From contig JAKGBX010000002.1 of the NCBI GenBank assembly GCA_021555075.1, positions 429,001 through 493,000 on the forward strand: 64,000 nucleotides of DNA, given 5' to 3'. This document shows positions 36,202 to 45,346 of the stretch, one piece after another. This stretch comes from Rhodobacteraceae bacterium LMO-JJ12. Lineage in GTDB: Bacteria > Pseudomonadota > Alphaproteobacteria > Rhodobacterales > Rhodobacteraceae. A program made the position numbers and the translations under genes. The notes beneath the pieces are model-generated. The model was not told the origin of the DNA and made no database searches. It was given only the letters and a program-made list of their open reading frames with translations. The stretch's first letter is position 1. The number at the start of each line of letters is the position of its first letter.

Positions 36202-37290
36202 TCAGGCCGCGCGGCTGGCGTTGATAAAACGGGCCAAGTGGAAATCCTGATCGCCCCACTCATGGTCGATCAGGATGAGGCGCTTGGCAAAATGGCCGAG
36301 ATCGAATTCCCAGGTCATGCCGATACCGCCATGCATCTGGATTGATTCCTCGGCTACCAGACGACCGATACGGCCGATCGAATACTTGGTAGCGGCCAGC
36401 ACGCGGTCGCGCTCGGGCTGTGGCTTTTCCAGCGCTGCGGCAGCATTGATCACTGCTGAGCGTGCCTGTTCGATCTCGAGCAGCATTTCCGCCATGCGGT
36501 GTTGTAGCGCCTGAAACTTGCCGATTGGTACGCCGAATTGCTTGCGCTGGCGCAGATAGTCGATGGTCATTTCGCGGATCGTCGCCATGATGCCAAGTGC
36601 CTCGGCCGAAAGCGCGACGATGGCGCGTCCCGAGGCAGCATCAAGTGCGGAAGCCCCATCTTCGACCAGCATCTCGCCGGGCGCGCCATCGAGTGTGATC
36701 TCGCAGGCCTGGCCACCATCCACCGTGTTGTATTCGCGAAGCTCGATCGCGTCGGGCGCGACGAGAAAGAGCGAAATACCCGCGTCGGTGCGCGCAGAGA
36801 CGATGAATCCGGCACAGCCTGAGGCATATTTCACCACCGATTTGGTGCCGCTTAGGGCATAGCCATCGCCGGATTTGACCGCTTTGGTTTCGACTTCGGT
36901 GAGGTCATAGAATGCCTGAGGCTCTTCGGCGGCAAGCGCGTAGCGCGCTGAACCGGCGATGATCTCTTCTACAGCATCCATCTTGCCTGCGGCTGCAAGG
37001 ATCGGGCCGGGGACTAGTGCGTTGTCGAGCGCTGGTTCGTTGACCAGTCGCTTGCCAAGTTCCTCGAAAACTACGGCGATATCGAAGCCTTCGCCGCCGA
37101 AACCGCCCTGATCTTCGGGAAACAGCGCTGCAATTACGCCCAGTTCAGCCAGACCTTCATAATGCGCAGGTTGAAAGCCGGGTGCGGCGTTGCCCGCTTC
37201 GACACGCGGCGCTAACGGATATTTGTCACGCAAATAGCGCTCGATCGTGTCGGCGAGCATCCGGCGGGTATCGGTGTGGGTGAAATCCAT
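36202..37290 (-). CDS. Acyl-CoA dehydrogenase, PimD-like small subunit
   Basis: A 362-residue FAD-dependent acyl-CoA dehydrogenase. Visible blocks are LAELGVIAALFPEDQGGFGG, ALSGTKSVVKYASGC in the middle domain, DYLRQRKQFGVPIGKFQALQ and EESIQMHGGIGMTWEFDLGH in the C-terminal helical domain. It lies 14 bp after a second acyl-CoA dehydrogenase and in the same order as in the pim (pimeloyl-CoA) operon, where two subunits form a heteromer. Its own active-site base is not obvious by eye, which fits a heteromeric arrangement. The substrate is inferred only. Confidence 0.88.
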   Translation of the reverse strand: MDFTHTDTRRMLADTIERYLRDKYPLAPRVEAGNAAPGFQPAHYEGLAELGVIAALFPEDQGGFGGEGFDIAVVFEELGKRLVNEPALDNALVPGPILAAAGKMDAVEEIIAGSARYALAAEEPQAFYDLTEVETKAVKSGDGYALSGTKSVVKYASGCAGFIVSARTDAGISLFLVAPDAIELREYNTVDGGQACEITLDGAPGEMLVEDGASALDAASGRAIVALSAEALGIMATIREMTIDYLRQRKQFGVPIGKFQALQHRMAEMLLEIEQARSAVINAAAALEKPQPERDRVLAATKYSIGRIGRLVAEESIQMHGGIGMTWEFDLGHFAKRLILIDHEWGDQDFHLARFINASRAA

Positions 37291-37304
37291 CTTGTTTGTC
37301 CCCT

Positions 37305-38501
37305 TCAGAGCCCTGTTATCATTTTGGTGATGATGTTTTTCTGAATTTCATTCGAGCCGCCATAGATCGTCGTCTTGCGGTGATTGAAATAGACGCCGGT
37401 GGCATTATTGAAACCTTCGGGAGCAACGTGCGGACCGTTGTAACCAGGCTCGTCAACTTCCGGCGTCAGCGCCGTCGCAGAGCGACCGAGCGCGCGGCGG
37501 GTGAGATCGGTCAGTTCCTGCTCGATTTCGGTGCCGAGAATTTTCAGCATCGAGCTTTCGGGCCCCGGAACGCCACCGGCTTCTGCTTCGGCCAGAACCC
37601 GCAGGTTGGTAATCTCCATGTTCATCAGGTCGATCTCGACCCGCGCCATACGGGCCGCGAAGAGCGGATCTTCGGAGAGTGGTTTGCCGCCGCGTTTCTG
37701 CGAACGCGCCAGCGCCTTCAGGCGGTCCAGCTCCTGATTGGACTTGCCGACACCGGCGATGTTGGTGCGCTCGTGGGTCAAGAGATACTTGGCGTAGGTC
37801 CAGCCTTTGTTTTCTTCACCGACGAGATTCTCGGCGGGCACCTTCACGTCGGTGAAGAACACCTCGTTGACCTCGTGACCGCCATCAATGGTGCGGATCG
37901 GGCGCACTTCGATGCCGGGGCTCTTCATGTCGATCAACAGGAACGAAATGCCTTCCTGCGGCTTGCCCTCTTTCGATGTGCGCACCAGGCAGAAGATCCA
38001 GTCGGCATATTGGCCCAGCGTGGTCCAGGTTTTCTGACCGTTGACGACATAGTGATCGCCGCTGCGCACTGCCGCGGTCTTGAGCGAGGCGAGATCAGAG
38101 CCCGCACCCGGCTCGGAATAGCCCTGGCACCACCAATCGGTGCCGTCGCACATCCGTGGCAGATAATGGTCCTGCTGTTCCTTGGAGCCGAATTTCATCA
38201 GCACCGGCGCCAGCATCTTGAGCCCGAAGGGCAGGATGCGAGGGGCGCAGGCGCGGGCCATTTCATCCTCGAAGATAAACTGCTTCACCGGGCCCCACCC
38301 AGCGCCGCCGAATTCGGTGGGCCAGCCATAGGTGAGCCAGCCCTTGTCGTTCAAGATAACCTGCCAACGCACCATGTCGTCTTTGGTGAGGGGCGCGTCA
38401 TTGCGGGTTTTGGTGGCAAGATCCTCGGGAAGGTTATCGGCCAGCCAGTTCCGCACTTCGGTGCGGAAATCCTGTTCTTCCGGAGTAAAATTCAGGTCCA
38501 T
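37305..38501 (-). CDS. Acyl-CoA dehydrogenase, PimC-like large subunit
   Basis: A 398-residue FAD-dependent acyl-CoA dehydrogenase. It starts MDLNFTPEEQDFRTEVRNWL. The typical middle-domain signature WWCQGYSEPGAGSDLASLKT and NGQKTWTTLGQYADWIFCLV are present, as is the C-terminal ITNLRVLAEAEAGGVPGPES then SMLKILG. It ends with the FAD/CoA block TTIYGGSNEIQKNIITKMI. The short LAEAEAG..PG.E.S.LK block is typical of the large subunit of pimeloyl-CoA-type dehydrogenases. It sits 12 bp after the hydratase/dehydrogenase gene, forming a tight catabolic operon. Confidence 0.9.
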   Translation of the reverse strand: MDLNFTPEEQDFRTEVRNWLADNLPEDLATKTRNDAPLTKDDMVRWQVILNDKGWLTYGWPTEFGGAGWGPVKQFIFEDEMARACAPRILPFGLKMLAPVLMKFGSKEQQDHYLPRMCDGTDWWCQGYSEPGAGSDLASLKTAAVRSGDHYVVNGQKTWTTLGQYADWIFCLVRTSKEGKPQEGISFLLIDMKSPGIEVRPIRTIDGGHEVNEVFFTDVKVPAENLVGEENKGWTYAKYLLTHERTNIAGVGKSNQELDRLKALARSQKRGGKPLSEDPLFAARMARVEIDLMNMEITNLRVLAEAEAGGVPGPESSMLKILGTEIEQELTDLTRRALGRSATALTPEVDEPGYNGPHVAPEGFNNATGVYFNHRKTTIYGGSNEIQKNIITKMITGL

Positions 38502-38513
38502 GATAGGGTCTCC

Positions 38514-40628
38514 TCAGCCAGCGGCGCGTTTGTTGAGGTCATCGAAGGTTTCGCCCTTCTCGACCATATCCACGAGCAATTGTGCCGGTTTCCAGAACTT
38601 GGGGTTTTCTTTTTCGAACTCACGCAGATCGGCCAGCACATTGTCCAGCCCATACATATCGGCGTATTTCATCGGCCCGCCGCGATAGCGCGGGAAGCCG
38701 TAGCCAAAGAGGAACGTCACGTCGATATCGGAAGGTTTGAGCGCGATGCCCTCTTCCAGCACCTTGGCGCCTTCATTGATCATCGCGGCGAGGTAACGGC
38801 GGATGATCTCTTCCTCCGTGAAGTCGCGCGGCGTGATGCCAAGATCGGCGCGTGCATCGGTGATGATTTTCTCGACCTCGGGGTTGGGGGTGCCGCGGCG
38901 GTCGCCTTTGGCGTAGACATACCAGCCCTTGCCGGTCTTTTGACCGAACCAGCCCTGTTCGCAAATCCGGTCGGCGATGGTGCCATTGTAGCGATCATCA
39001 TTGGCGCGTTTGGCGGCGTTGTTCTTGCGGTTGGCCCATCCGATATCAAGCCCGGCAAGATCGCCCATGGCGTGGATGCCCATGGGATAGCCGAAGTTGA
39101 CCAGGGCTGCGTCGATCGCATAGGGCGATGCGCCATCTTCGACCATATAGGCCGCCGAGGTGGCGTATTTGCCAAGGATGCGGTTGCCGATGAAACCGTC
39201 GCAAAGACCAGCGCGCACCGGCACCTTCTTCATTTTCTTGGCCAAATCAAAGCCCGTGGCGATCGCATCATCTGCTGCTTTCGAAGGAATCACGATTTCC
39301 AACAACCGCATGATATTGGCGGGCGAGAAAAAATGCAGGCCGATCACATCCTGTGGGCGTGAGGTGGCCGAGGCGATCTCGTCGATATTGAGATATGAGG
39401 TGTTGGAGGCGAGAACAGCGCCGGGTTTGGCGATCTTGTCGAGCGTGCCGAACACCTCCTTCTTCACATCCATGTTCTCGAACACCGCTTCGATGATGAG
39501 GTCGGCATCCGACAAATCGTCATAGGAGGTGGAAGGGGTATAGCGCGCCAAGATGGCGGCCTTTTGCGCTTCGGTCTTGCGGCCCTTTTCCACGTCACGG
39601 GCATAGACCTTTTCGACGTTCTGAATGCCGCGCTGGATGCTTTCGTCATCGCGCTCTACCATGGTGACGGAGAGGCCAGCATTAAGCGCGGCAACGGCGA
39701 TACCCGCACCCATGGTGCCGCCACCGATGACTCCGATCGTTTCCAGCGGGCGCGGATTCGCGCGGCCGTTTTCGGGCACCTTGGCAGAGGCGCGCTCGGC
39801 GAAAAAGGCATGGTTGAGGCCCTGTTGCTGCGGCGTGCCGAGGCAGGACATGAAGGTGTCTTTTTCGAAGATCGACGCTTCTTTTAGCGAATGATTGAGC
39901 GAATATTCCATCGACTCTACCATCTTGGCCGGAGCGAAGAGACCGCGGGCTTTCTTGACGATCCCGTCGCGGGCGGCTTGCAGGGCTGCGGCGTTTTCTG
40001 CGTCTGACCCAAGCCCGTCGCTGCGTTCCGAGCTCTTGCGCGGGCCCTTGCCCTCGGCGATCAGTTCGCGCGCGTAGCTCTTGGCGTCGTCAAGCAGGTC
40101 TGTCTCGGCCAGACGGTCGATGATGCCGAGCGAGAGCGCCTCCTGGGCGCCGACCTGGCGGCCGCTGACCATGATATCGAGCGCTGCAGCGATACCAGCG
40201 ACGCGGGGCAGGCGGATGGTGCCACCGGCGCCGGGCATGACGCCGATCAGAACTTCGGGCAGGCCGACCCGGCCCTTGGGATCGGCGATGCGATAATGTG
40301 CGCCGAGCGAAATTTCCAAGCCACCGCCGAGTGCTGTGCCATGGATCGCAGCAATAACCGGCTTTGTGCATTCTTCGATGCGGGTGCAGACCTCGAACAA
40401 CGCGGGCGGTTGCGGTGCCTGGCCGAATTCGCGAATATCAGCCCCGGCGGGAAAGGTGCGGCCTGCGCCAATTATGATCGCGGCCTTGACGTCAGCGTCG
40501 GCATCAATCTGCGCCATCGCGTCAAAAAGCCCTTTGCGCACCGCAGTGCCAAGCGCGTTGACCGGCGGATTGTTGACGGTAACGATGGCAATATCGCCGT
40601 CGCGCGTGAGAGTGACCTGATCGCTCAT
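38514..40628 (-). CDS. Fused enoyl-CoA hydratase / 3-hydroxyacyl-CoA dehydrogenase (FadJ/PimF-like)
   Basis: A bifunctional beta-oxidation enzyme of 704 residues. The N-terminal crotonase domain has IAIVTVNNPPVNALGTAVRK, the oxyanion-hole segment AAIHGTALGGGLEISLGAHY and PEVLIGVMPGAGGTIRLPRV. The dehydrogenase domain begins TIGVIGGGTMGAGIAVAALN (NAD-binding), with the catalytic His in VIGLHFFSPANIMRLLEI. It ends in two helical 3HCDH domains (FIGNRILGKYATSAAYMVED, FLFGYGFPRYRGGPMKYAD). ATG 40628 has AGGGA upstream; the frame is open earlier. It leads the operon with the two acyl-CoA dehydrogenases, as in pim-type dicarboxylate degradation. Confidence 0.94.
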   Translation of the reverse strand: MSDQVTLTRDGDIAIVTVNNPPVNALGTAVRKGLFDAMAQIDADADVKAAIIIGAGRTFPAGADIREFGQAPQPPALFEVCTRIEECTKPVIAAIHGTALGGGLEISLGAHYRIADPKGRVGLPEVLIGVMPGAGGTIRLPRVAGIAAALDIMVSGRQVGAQEALSLGIIDRLAETDLLDDAKSYARELIAEGKGPRKSSERSDGLGSDAENAAALQAARDGIVKKARGLFAPAKMVESMEYSLNHSLKEASIFEKDTFMSCLGTPQQQGLNHAFFAERASAKVPENGRANPRPLETIGVIGGGTMGAGIAVAALNAGLSVTMVERDDESIQRGIQNVEKVYARDVEKGRKTEAQKAAILARYTPSTSYDDLSDADLIIEAVFENMDVKKEVFGTLDKIAKPGAVLASNTSYLNIDEIASATSRPQDVIGLHFFSPANIMRLLEIVIPSKAADDAIATGFDLAKKMKKVPVRAGLCDGFIGNRILGKYATSAAYMVEDGASPYAIDAALVNFGYPMGIHAMGDLAGLDIGWANRKNNAAKRANDDRYNGTIADRICEQGWFGQKTGKGWYVYAKGDRRGTPNPEVEKIITDARADLGITPRDFTEEEIIRRYLAAMINEGAKVLEEGIALKPSDIDVTFLFGYGFPRYRGGPMKYADMYGLDNVLADLREFEKENPKFWKPAQLLVDMVEKGETFDDLNKRAAG

Positions 40629-40687
40629 ATTTCGAATTCCCTGATTTCCTCCGGTGTCGGGCAATCCCGACACGCGCCCTACTATGC

Positions 40688-40713
40688 CTGTTGCGGTGCC
40701 GTCGGGGCAACAG
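40688..40713. promoter_or_regulatory. Inverted repeat upstream of the beta-oxidation operon
   Basis: CTGTTGC at 40688-40694 and GCAACAG at 40707-40713 form a perfect 7-bp inverted repeat with a 12-base spacer, 60 bp before the operon start. It could be a regulator operator or a leader hairpin. The 297-bp gap 40629-40925 holds no gene. Confidence 0.4.
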
Positions 40714-40824
40714 CGGTGGTGAATGAATCACCTTCCCCTCGCCAGATTTGACGCGGCGTTACAGCAACGGGGATTGGGGGGAGGGTGAGTTTCAATCCTA
40801 CCTTAAAACGGTTCTACCTAAACC

Positions 40825-40844
40825 TGAGGTATGGTGAGGTATGG
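40825..40844. repeat. 10-bp tandem duplication in the DUF1491 / beta-oxidation gap
   Basis: TGAGGTATGG occurs twice in tandem at 40825-40834 and 40835-40844, within the upstream region of the beta-oxidation operon and 82 bp past the DUF1491 stop. It may be a regulator site or slippage. Confidence 0.5.
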
Positions 40845-40925
40845 TCAAGTTGAAACGCCGCGCAAGAGATCAATGTTGCGGGTGTTTTCTGGCAAACCCG
40901 TGATTCTGATTTATCTTGAAACGCT

Positions 40926-41258
40926 TTAGTCGGCGAGACCGGGTTCATCGAGCAGGTGGCGGCCCTGACGATCTTCGACCTCGATCACCCAAAGATCGGG
41001 ATCGAAGCTGCGTTGCTTGGCGATGGAGCGGTCGACATCTTCTTCGGGACCGTCGGAAAGTACATCCCATTTGCGCGCACCGCTCATCAGATCGAAGGCG
41101 CGGTGGAAGGACCGGGCATTGCCATCAAGCGTGTTGAGCTTGACCAGAACGGCGCCGGCGGTGTCATCGCCATGGGCAGTGACAAAAGCCGGGATATCAT
41201 GGAGCCGCAGGCGCGCAAGATAGGCGTGAATCCAGAAATTTGCGGTGAGGCGTGTCAT
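40926..41258 (-). CDS. DUF1491 family protein
   Basis: A 110-residue cytoplasmic protein of the alphaproteobacterial DUF1491 family; no function is known. The full family length is present, from RLTANFWIHAYLARLRLHDI through GAVLVKLNTLDGNA and AFDLMSGARKWDVLSDGPEE to RSFDPDLWVIEVEDRQGRHL. It follows era in the same direction, separated by a GC-rich palindrome element, a placement common in Rhodobacterales. Confidence 0.85.
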   Translation of the reverse strand: MTRLTANFWIHAYLARLRLHDIPAFVTAHGDDTAGAVLVKLNTLDGNARSFHRAFDLMSGARKWDVLSDGPEEDVDRSIAKQRSFDPDLWVIEVEDRQGRHLLDEPGLAD

Positions 41259-41300
41259 TTTGATTTGGCGGGAGGGCAGCCCCTCAGACCACAGAGAAAG

Positions 41301-41350
41301 CTGGGGGGCCAGCCCCCCAGACCCCCCGGGATATTTTGGGCAAGATGAAA
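41301..41350 (+). repeat. Intergenic palindrome + CGGGATATTT element, copy A
   Basis: A 9-bp perfect stem with a 2-base loop (41301-41320, CTGGGGGGC / GCCCCCCAG) is followed by CCCCCCGGGATATTTTGGGC and then AAGATGAAA. The same arrangement occurs at 63010-63059, and a shorter form near 57428-57461. It lies between era and DUF1491, where the hairpin could terminate the era transcript in the minus direction. Confidence 0.75.
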
Positions 41351-41357
41351 GTGTGGA

Positions 41358-42263
41358 TCAGTTGCCATCTTTGAAATCAAGGCCCATTTCGGAGTAGCGC
41401 TCGCTTTCTTCCAGCCAGTTGGGGCGGACCTTTACTTGCAGGAAGAGGTGGATTTTGCGGCCGAGGAATTCTTCCAGCTCTTGGCGCGCGAGCGTCGAAA
41501 TCGCCTTGATGGTTTCGCCTTTCTTGCCCAGCACGATGCCTTTGTGGCCGTCGCGCATGACGTAGATGATCTGGTCTATGCGTGCGGTGCCATCGTCGCG
41601 TTCTTCCCAACTCTCGGTTTCGACCGTAAGTTGGTAGGGAAGTTCCTGATGCAGGCGCAGGGTGAGCTTTTCACGGGTGATTTCGGCGGCGATCATGCGC
41701 ATGGGCAGATCGGCAATCTGATCTTCGGGGTAGAGCCACGGGCCCTCGGGAAGCCGTGTGGCGAGCCAAGTGCGCAAAGCCTTTACACCATGGCCTTTTT
41801 CGGCGGAGATCATGAAGGTTTCGGCAAACGGGAAGCGTTCATTCATCTCTTTGGTGAGGCTGAGAAGGTTGGGCGCTTCGACCTTGTCGATCTTGTTGAT
41901 GGCCAGCGCGATGGTGCGCCCCTTGGGCATTTCAGCCAGGCCTTCGAGGATTTTCTCGACCCCTTCGGTGATGCCGCGATGTGCCTCGATCAGCAACACG
42001 ACGATATCGGCATCCGCAGCGCCGCCCCATGCGGCGGCGACCATGGCGCGATCGAGTCGGCGGCGCGGACGAAAGAGGCCCGGGGTGTCGACGAAGACGA
42101 GCTGTGCCTCGCCTTCGAGCGCGACGCCGCGGATGCGCGCACGGGTGGTTTGCACCTTGTGGGTGACGATGGAAACCTTGGCGCCCACCATTTGGTTGGT
42201 GAGGGTCGATTTGCCCGCGTTGGGCTCTCCGATCAGGGCGACAAAGCCGCAGCGAGTGGTCAT
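41358..42263 (-). CDS. era: GTPase Era
   Basis: An essential GTPase that binds 16S rRNA and helps mature the 30S subunit. It has 301 residues. G1 is GEPNAGKST, the switch region TTRARIRGVAL follows, G3 is DTPGLF, G4 is NKIDKV, and SAEKGHGVKAL is the G5-like block. The C-terminal KH domain has IIYVMRDGHKGIVLGKKGET then IKAISTLARQELE and ends VRPNWLEESERYSEMGLDF. ATG 42263 is preferred to a TTG 33 bases upstream because the family begins near TTRCGFVALIG. It is downstream of rnc and lepB. Confidence 0.97.
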   Translation of the reverse strand: MTTRCGFVALIGEPNAGKSTLTNQMVGAKVSIVTHKVQTTRARIRGVALEGEAQLVFVDTPGLFRPRRRLDRAMVAAAWGGAADADIVVLLIEAHRGITEGVEKILEGLAEMPKGRTIALAINKIDKVEAPNLLSLTKEMNERFPFAETFMISAEKGHGVKALRTWLATRLPEGPWLYPEDQIADLPMRMIAAEITREKLTLRLHQELPYQLTVETESWEERDDGTARIDQIIYVMRDGHKGIVLGKKGETIKAISTLARQELEEFLGRKIHLFLQVKVRPNWLEESERYSEMGLDFKDGN

Positions 42264-42365
42264 GGGTGGGTTCCGTGAGCTGTGATCCACGCGCAATAGT
42301 GGATTTGTGACGGTGTTACCAGCGGGGATTGCGGATGGCTATGAAAATAAGGCGTGGGTGGCTGA

Positions 42366-43049
42366 TCAGTCGCGTTCGACCCGGTCCAGAAGTGCCTTGG
42401 CTGCGGCCTGTTCCGCCTGACGTTTGGAGGCCGCTGTGGCTTCGGCCGATTGGCCGCTGTCGAGCCGAGCTTCGATGGTGAACGCGGGGGCGTGATCGGG
42501 GCCGGTGCGGGCGGTTTCGATGTAGGATGGCGGCTTTAATCCGCGCGCTTGGGCCCATTCCTGAAGGGCGGTCTTGGGGTCGCGGGCGTCGGCGTCGACG
42601 GTTGAGATACGTGCGCTCCAGAGCCGCAAAATCAGGTCGCGCGCCGTTTCAAACCCGGCGTCGAGATAGACCGCGGCAATCACCGCCTCCATGGCATCGC
42701 CCAACAGCGCCTTCTTGCGCCGCCCGCCAGACATCATCTCGGAGCGGCCTATTTTCAAAACCACGCCCAGATCGATTTCGCGGGCGATATCGGCGCAGGT
42801 TTCCTTGCGCACGAGCGCGTTGAAGCGCGGCGCAAGCGTGCCTTCGGACGCCGAAGGATCGTGTTCGAGCACCGCTTCGGCCATGGTCAGGCCGAGCACG
42901 CGGTCGCCCAGAAACTCCAGCCGCTGATTGTCATCGCGCGTTGGTGACGAGATCGAGGCATGTGTAAGCGCGCGGATTAGCAATTCCGGTTTGGTGAACT
43001 TATGCCCCAGCCGGGTTTCGAATTCCTTAAGCTCGCGTGCTAGCTTCAT
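42366..43049 (-). CDS. rnc: Ribonuclease III
   Basis: A double-strand RNA endonuclease for rRNA and mRNA processing, 227 residues. The catalytic signature [12 protein letters not shown] is near residues 45-56, and the second acidic site is [15 protein letters not shown]. The C-terminal double-stranded-RNA-binding domain spans [20 protein letters not shown] through [20 protein letters not shown] 43049 was chosen; a GTG three codons earlier would also serve. It lies between lepB and era in the standard order. Confidence 0.97.
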   Translation of the reverse strand: MKLARELKEFETRLGHKFTKPELLIRALTHASISSPTRDDNQRLEFLGDRVLGLTMAEAVLEHDPSASEGTLAPRFNALVRKETCADIAREIDLGVVLKIGRSEMMSGGRRKKALLGDAMEAVIAAVYLDAGFETARDLILRLWSARISTVDADARDPKTALQEWAQARGLKPPSYIETARTGPDHAPAFTIEARLDSGQSAEATAASKRQAEQAAAKALLDRVERD

Positions 43050-43136
43050 AAGACGCACTTCCCGCCGCGAAGGGAGGCGTGAATCCGGCCCCTTGCGAGG
43101 GGGGTGGTGAGGCTATGTCCCTTGCGGAAGACCAAG

Positions 43137-43973
43137 TTACTCGATCGCCTTGAAATACCGATCCGAGCGCCAGGTCCAGAAATAGAGCATTGAGCGTCCG
43201 GCAGAGGAGAACATGATCCGGTCGGCGCGGCCGATCAGGTCTTCGAACTTGACGGTGCCGACGCCACCGGCGGTCTGGGCAAAGCGGCTGTCGGTCGAAT
43301 TGTCACGGTTGTCGCCCATGAAAAAATACTCGCCTTCAGGCACGGTGAACACACTTGTATTGTCTGCACCCGAGAGGCCGATGTTCAGGATCGAGTGTCG
43401 GGTGCCGCCGGGCAGGGTTTCGTAAAGTCTTGATTTTTCACATATTCCGCCATTTCCCAGGGTGCCGTTTTCGCAACGTGGTCGGTTGCCTTCGGGGCCT
43501 TGGGGGGCCATGGGCTCAACGAAGGTGCCGCCGTCTTCGAGTTTGACTGGTTCGCCGTTGATATGCAGCACGCTGTTTTTCATCTGAACCTTGTCGCCGG
43601 GCAGGCCGATCAGGCGCTTGATGAAGTCGGTGCCATTTACAGGGTGGCGGAAGACCACGACATCGCCGCGCTGAGGTTCGCCGGCCCAGATGCGAGTGTT
43701 GTCGGAACGCATCCAGCCGCAGATGTTCTTGGCGTCGACATCGACGCCTAAACTCGGGATGCGGATCGAGGGGCAGGAAGCGTAGGAATAGCCGTAAGCC
43801 ATTTTATTCACAAACAAAAAATCGCCGATCAACAGCGTGTCTTTCATTGAACCGGAGGGTATCCAGAAGGGTTGAAAGAACAGCGTACGGAAGATACCGG
43901 CGATCAGCAGCGCATAGACGACCGTCTTGATCGTCTCGATGACGGCGCCGAAAAAGCTGCCTTGTTCGCTCAT
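43137..43973 (-). CDS. lepB: Signal peptidase I
   Basis: The inner-membrane protease that removes Sec signal peptides, such as those of the curlins here. It has 278 residues. A single N-terminal membrane segment (TIKTVVYALLIAGIFRTLFF) precedes the catalytic Ser in PSGSMKDTLLIGDFLFVNKM, and the catalytic Lys lies in GTDFIKRLIGLPGD. The substrate-pocket block is EGEYFFMGDNRDNSTDSRF. It heads lepB-rnc-era; upstream an unrelated plus-strand gene pair separates it from its usual neighbour acpS. Confidence 0.96.
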   Translation of the reverse strand: MSEQGSFFGAVIETIKTVVYALLIAGIFRTLFFQPFWIPSGSMKDTLLIGDFLFVNKMAYGYSYASCPSIRIPSLGVDVDAKNICGWMRSDNTRIWAGEPQRGDVVVFRHPVNGTDFIKRLIGLPGDKVQMKNSVLHINGEPVKLEDGGTFVEPMAPQGPEGNRPRCENGTLGNGGICEKSRLYETLPGGTRHSILNIGLSGADNTSVFTVPEGEYFFMGDNRDNSTDSRFAQTAGGVGTVKFEDLIGRADRIMFSSAGRSMLYFWTWRSDRYFKAIE

Positions 43974-44344
43974 GGCCCGATGCTCCCTGCCTGTGTGCCT
44001 TGGCGCTTCATGCGGCGCGGCGGCGGGGGTGTCAAGGTTTGCTCGCCCGGTCAGAGGTTAACGGCACCGCACGGCACAAATCAGGGGGGTGATTTGCGTA
44101 TGACTTGCGGCTGACATCCGGCTGCCGTGCAAAATAGGAAGGTTAACGGCCCGGTAAGGTTAATGCGGTGTGCGGTGGGTGGCGAATGAGAGGGGAGACT
44201 CCGGTGCTGTGCGGCTGGGTTTTCCATGGCCGTCAGGCTCAATGATGATGGTGCTAAAAATTCGGCACTCATTAGCCTCGTTGCTGCCACACTCGACCTG
44301 CAAGTTGTGGTGAAAATCTTCAGAGGTCATCTTCAGAGGTCATC
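43974..44344. promoter_or_regulatory. Divergent gap between lepB and the desaturase-like gene (371 bp)
   Basis: It holds promoters for lepB-rnc-era (left) and the desaturase/acyltransferase pair (right). An 11-bp direct repeat AGGTTAACGGC lies at 44055-44065 and 44140-44150, 85 bp apart, possibly regulator sites. No gene is recognisable. Confidence 0.45.
44318..44343 (+). repeat. 13-bp tandem duplication that doubles the ribosome-binding site
   Basis: CTTCAGAGGTCAT is present twice in direct succession (44318-44330, 44331-44343), ending one base before the ATG at 44345. Each copy carries AGAGG. The copy nearer the ATG sits at 44335-44339, within working distance; the other is 13 bp further away. 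Confidence 0.85.
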
Positions 44345-45346
44345 ATGGAATTGCTGCAGCAGTTTTTCTCGTCAGTGCTCATGAACTTTACGAGTCTTCA
44401 ATCACGATTGGCGGCTTTTTACCTGTTGCTCACGGTATTGATCGTCGCGGTTCTGTGGCTTGCGCGCGGGCGACCAACGAGTTTTGTGGCGTATTTGCTG
44501 CCCAAGGAAGTGTACCTTCACAAATCGAACCTCGTCGATATCAAGATATTCCTTTTCAATTCCCTTCTTTCCGCGTCCGGGTTGTTTGCTGCGGTAACCA
44601 TGACGCCGCTGATGACGACGAAGGTGCTGAACGGGTTATTGACGTTAACCGGCGCGTCGATTGCGCCTGTGGAGCTCACCTTTGGCAAGCTGGCCTTGGC
44701 TACGCTCATCATGATCCTGACGCTGGATTTTTGTAAATATTGGGCGCACCGGCTACATCACGAAGCGGCGATCCTGTGGCCTTTCCATGCGTTGCACCAC
44801 TCTGCCGAGATCATGACACCGCTCACCGCCAACAGGAATCATCCGGTGTTCATAGTCCTGCGCTTGTTGATTTACACCGTTGTGGTTGGAATCGTGCAGG
44901 CGCTGGTGCTTTTCCTGCTTATGGGCAAGATCGAGATTCTAACCATTGGCGCGGTGAACGCGGGGTATTTCATGTTCAACGCGCTTGGTTCCAATTTGCG
45001 GCACAGCCATGTTTGGCTCAGCTATGGGCGGGTTCTTGAGCATGTGTTCATTTCCCCCGCGCAGCACCACATACACCATTCAATTGAGCGCAAGCATTTC
45101 AATAAGAACTATGGCGAGGTTTTCGCGATCTGGGATCTGATGTTCGGAACCCTTTACGTGCCGAAGAACTATGAAGCGCTTACTTATGGTCTGGTCAGCA
45201 ATAGTGGCAAACCGATTGAACAGCCTTATCCGAACCTGCGATCCGCTCTCTTGCACCCGTTTGCTGACAGTTGGCGGGCTTTGTGGAAGGGGACTTCGCG
45301 TGACCCTCGCAGGGCAAGCATCCCTGAGGAGCAGTCGGCATCATGA
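44345..45346 (+). CDS. Sterol desaturase / fatty acid hydroxylase family membrane protein
   Basis: A diiron membrane oxygenase of 333 residues. The histidine clusters that bind iron are all present: HRLHHE, HALHHS, and the C-terminal HHIHHS (from AQHHIHHSIERKHFNKNYGE). There are four or five hydrophobic segments, for example AAFYLLLTVLIVAVLWLARG. The substrate (lipid, sterol-like or carotenoid) cannot be told. It overlaps the following acyltransferase gene by ATGA, so both may act on one lipid. The pair is inserted on the opposite strand between lepB and acpS. Confidence 0.9.
   Translation: MELLQQFFSSVLMNFTSLQSRLAAFYLLLTVLIVAVLWLARGRPTSFVAYLLPKEVYLHKSNLVDIKIFLFNSLLSASGLFAAVTMTPLMTTKVLNGLLTLTGASIAPVELTFGKLALATLIMILTLDFCKYWAHRLHHEAAILWPFHALHHSAEIMTPLTANRNHPVFIVLRLLIYTVVVGIVQALVLFLLMGKIEILTIGAVNAGYFMFNALGSNLRHSHVWLSYGRVLEHVFISPAQHHIHHSIERKHFNKNYGEVFAIWDLMFGTLYVPKNYEALTYGLVSNSGKPIEQPYPNLRSALLHPFADSWRALWKGTSRDPRRASIPEEQSAS

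Noticed and set aside
37296-39362. A 688-codon plus-strand open frame opposite the acyl-CoA dehydrogenases and hydratase/dehydrogenase.
   Set aside because: High-GC antisense shadow; the minus-strand genes show clear family motifs over the same span.
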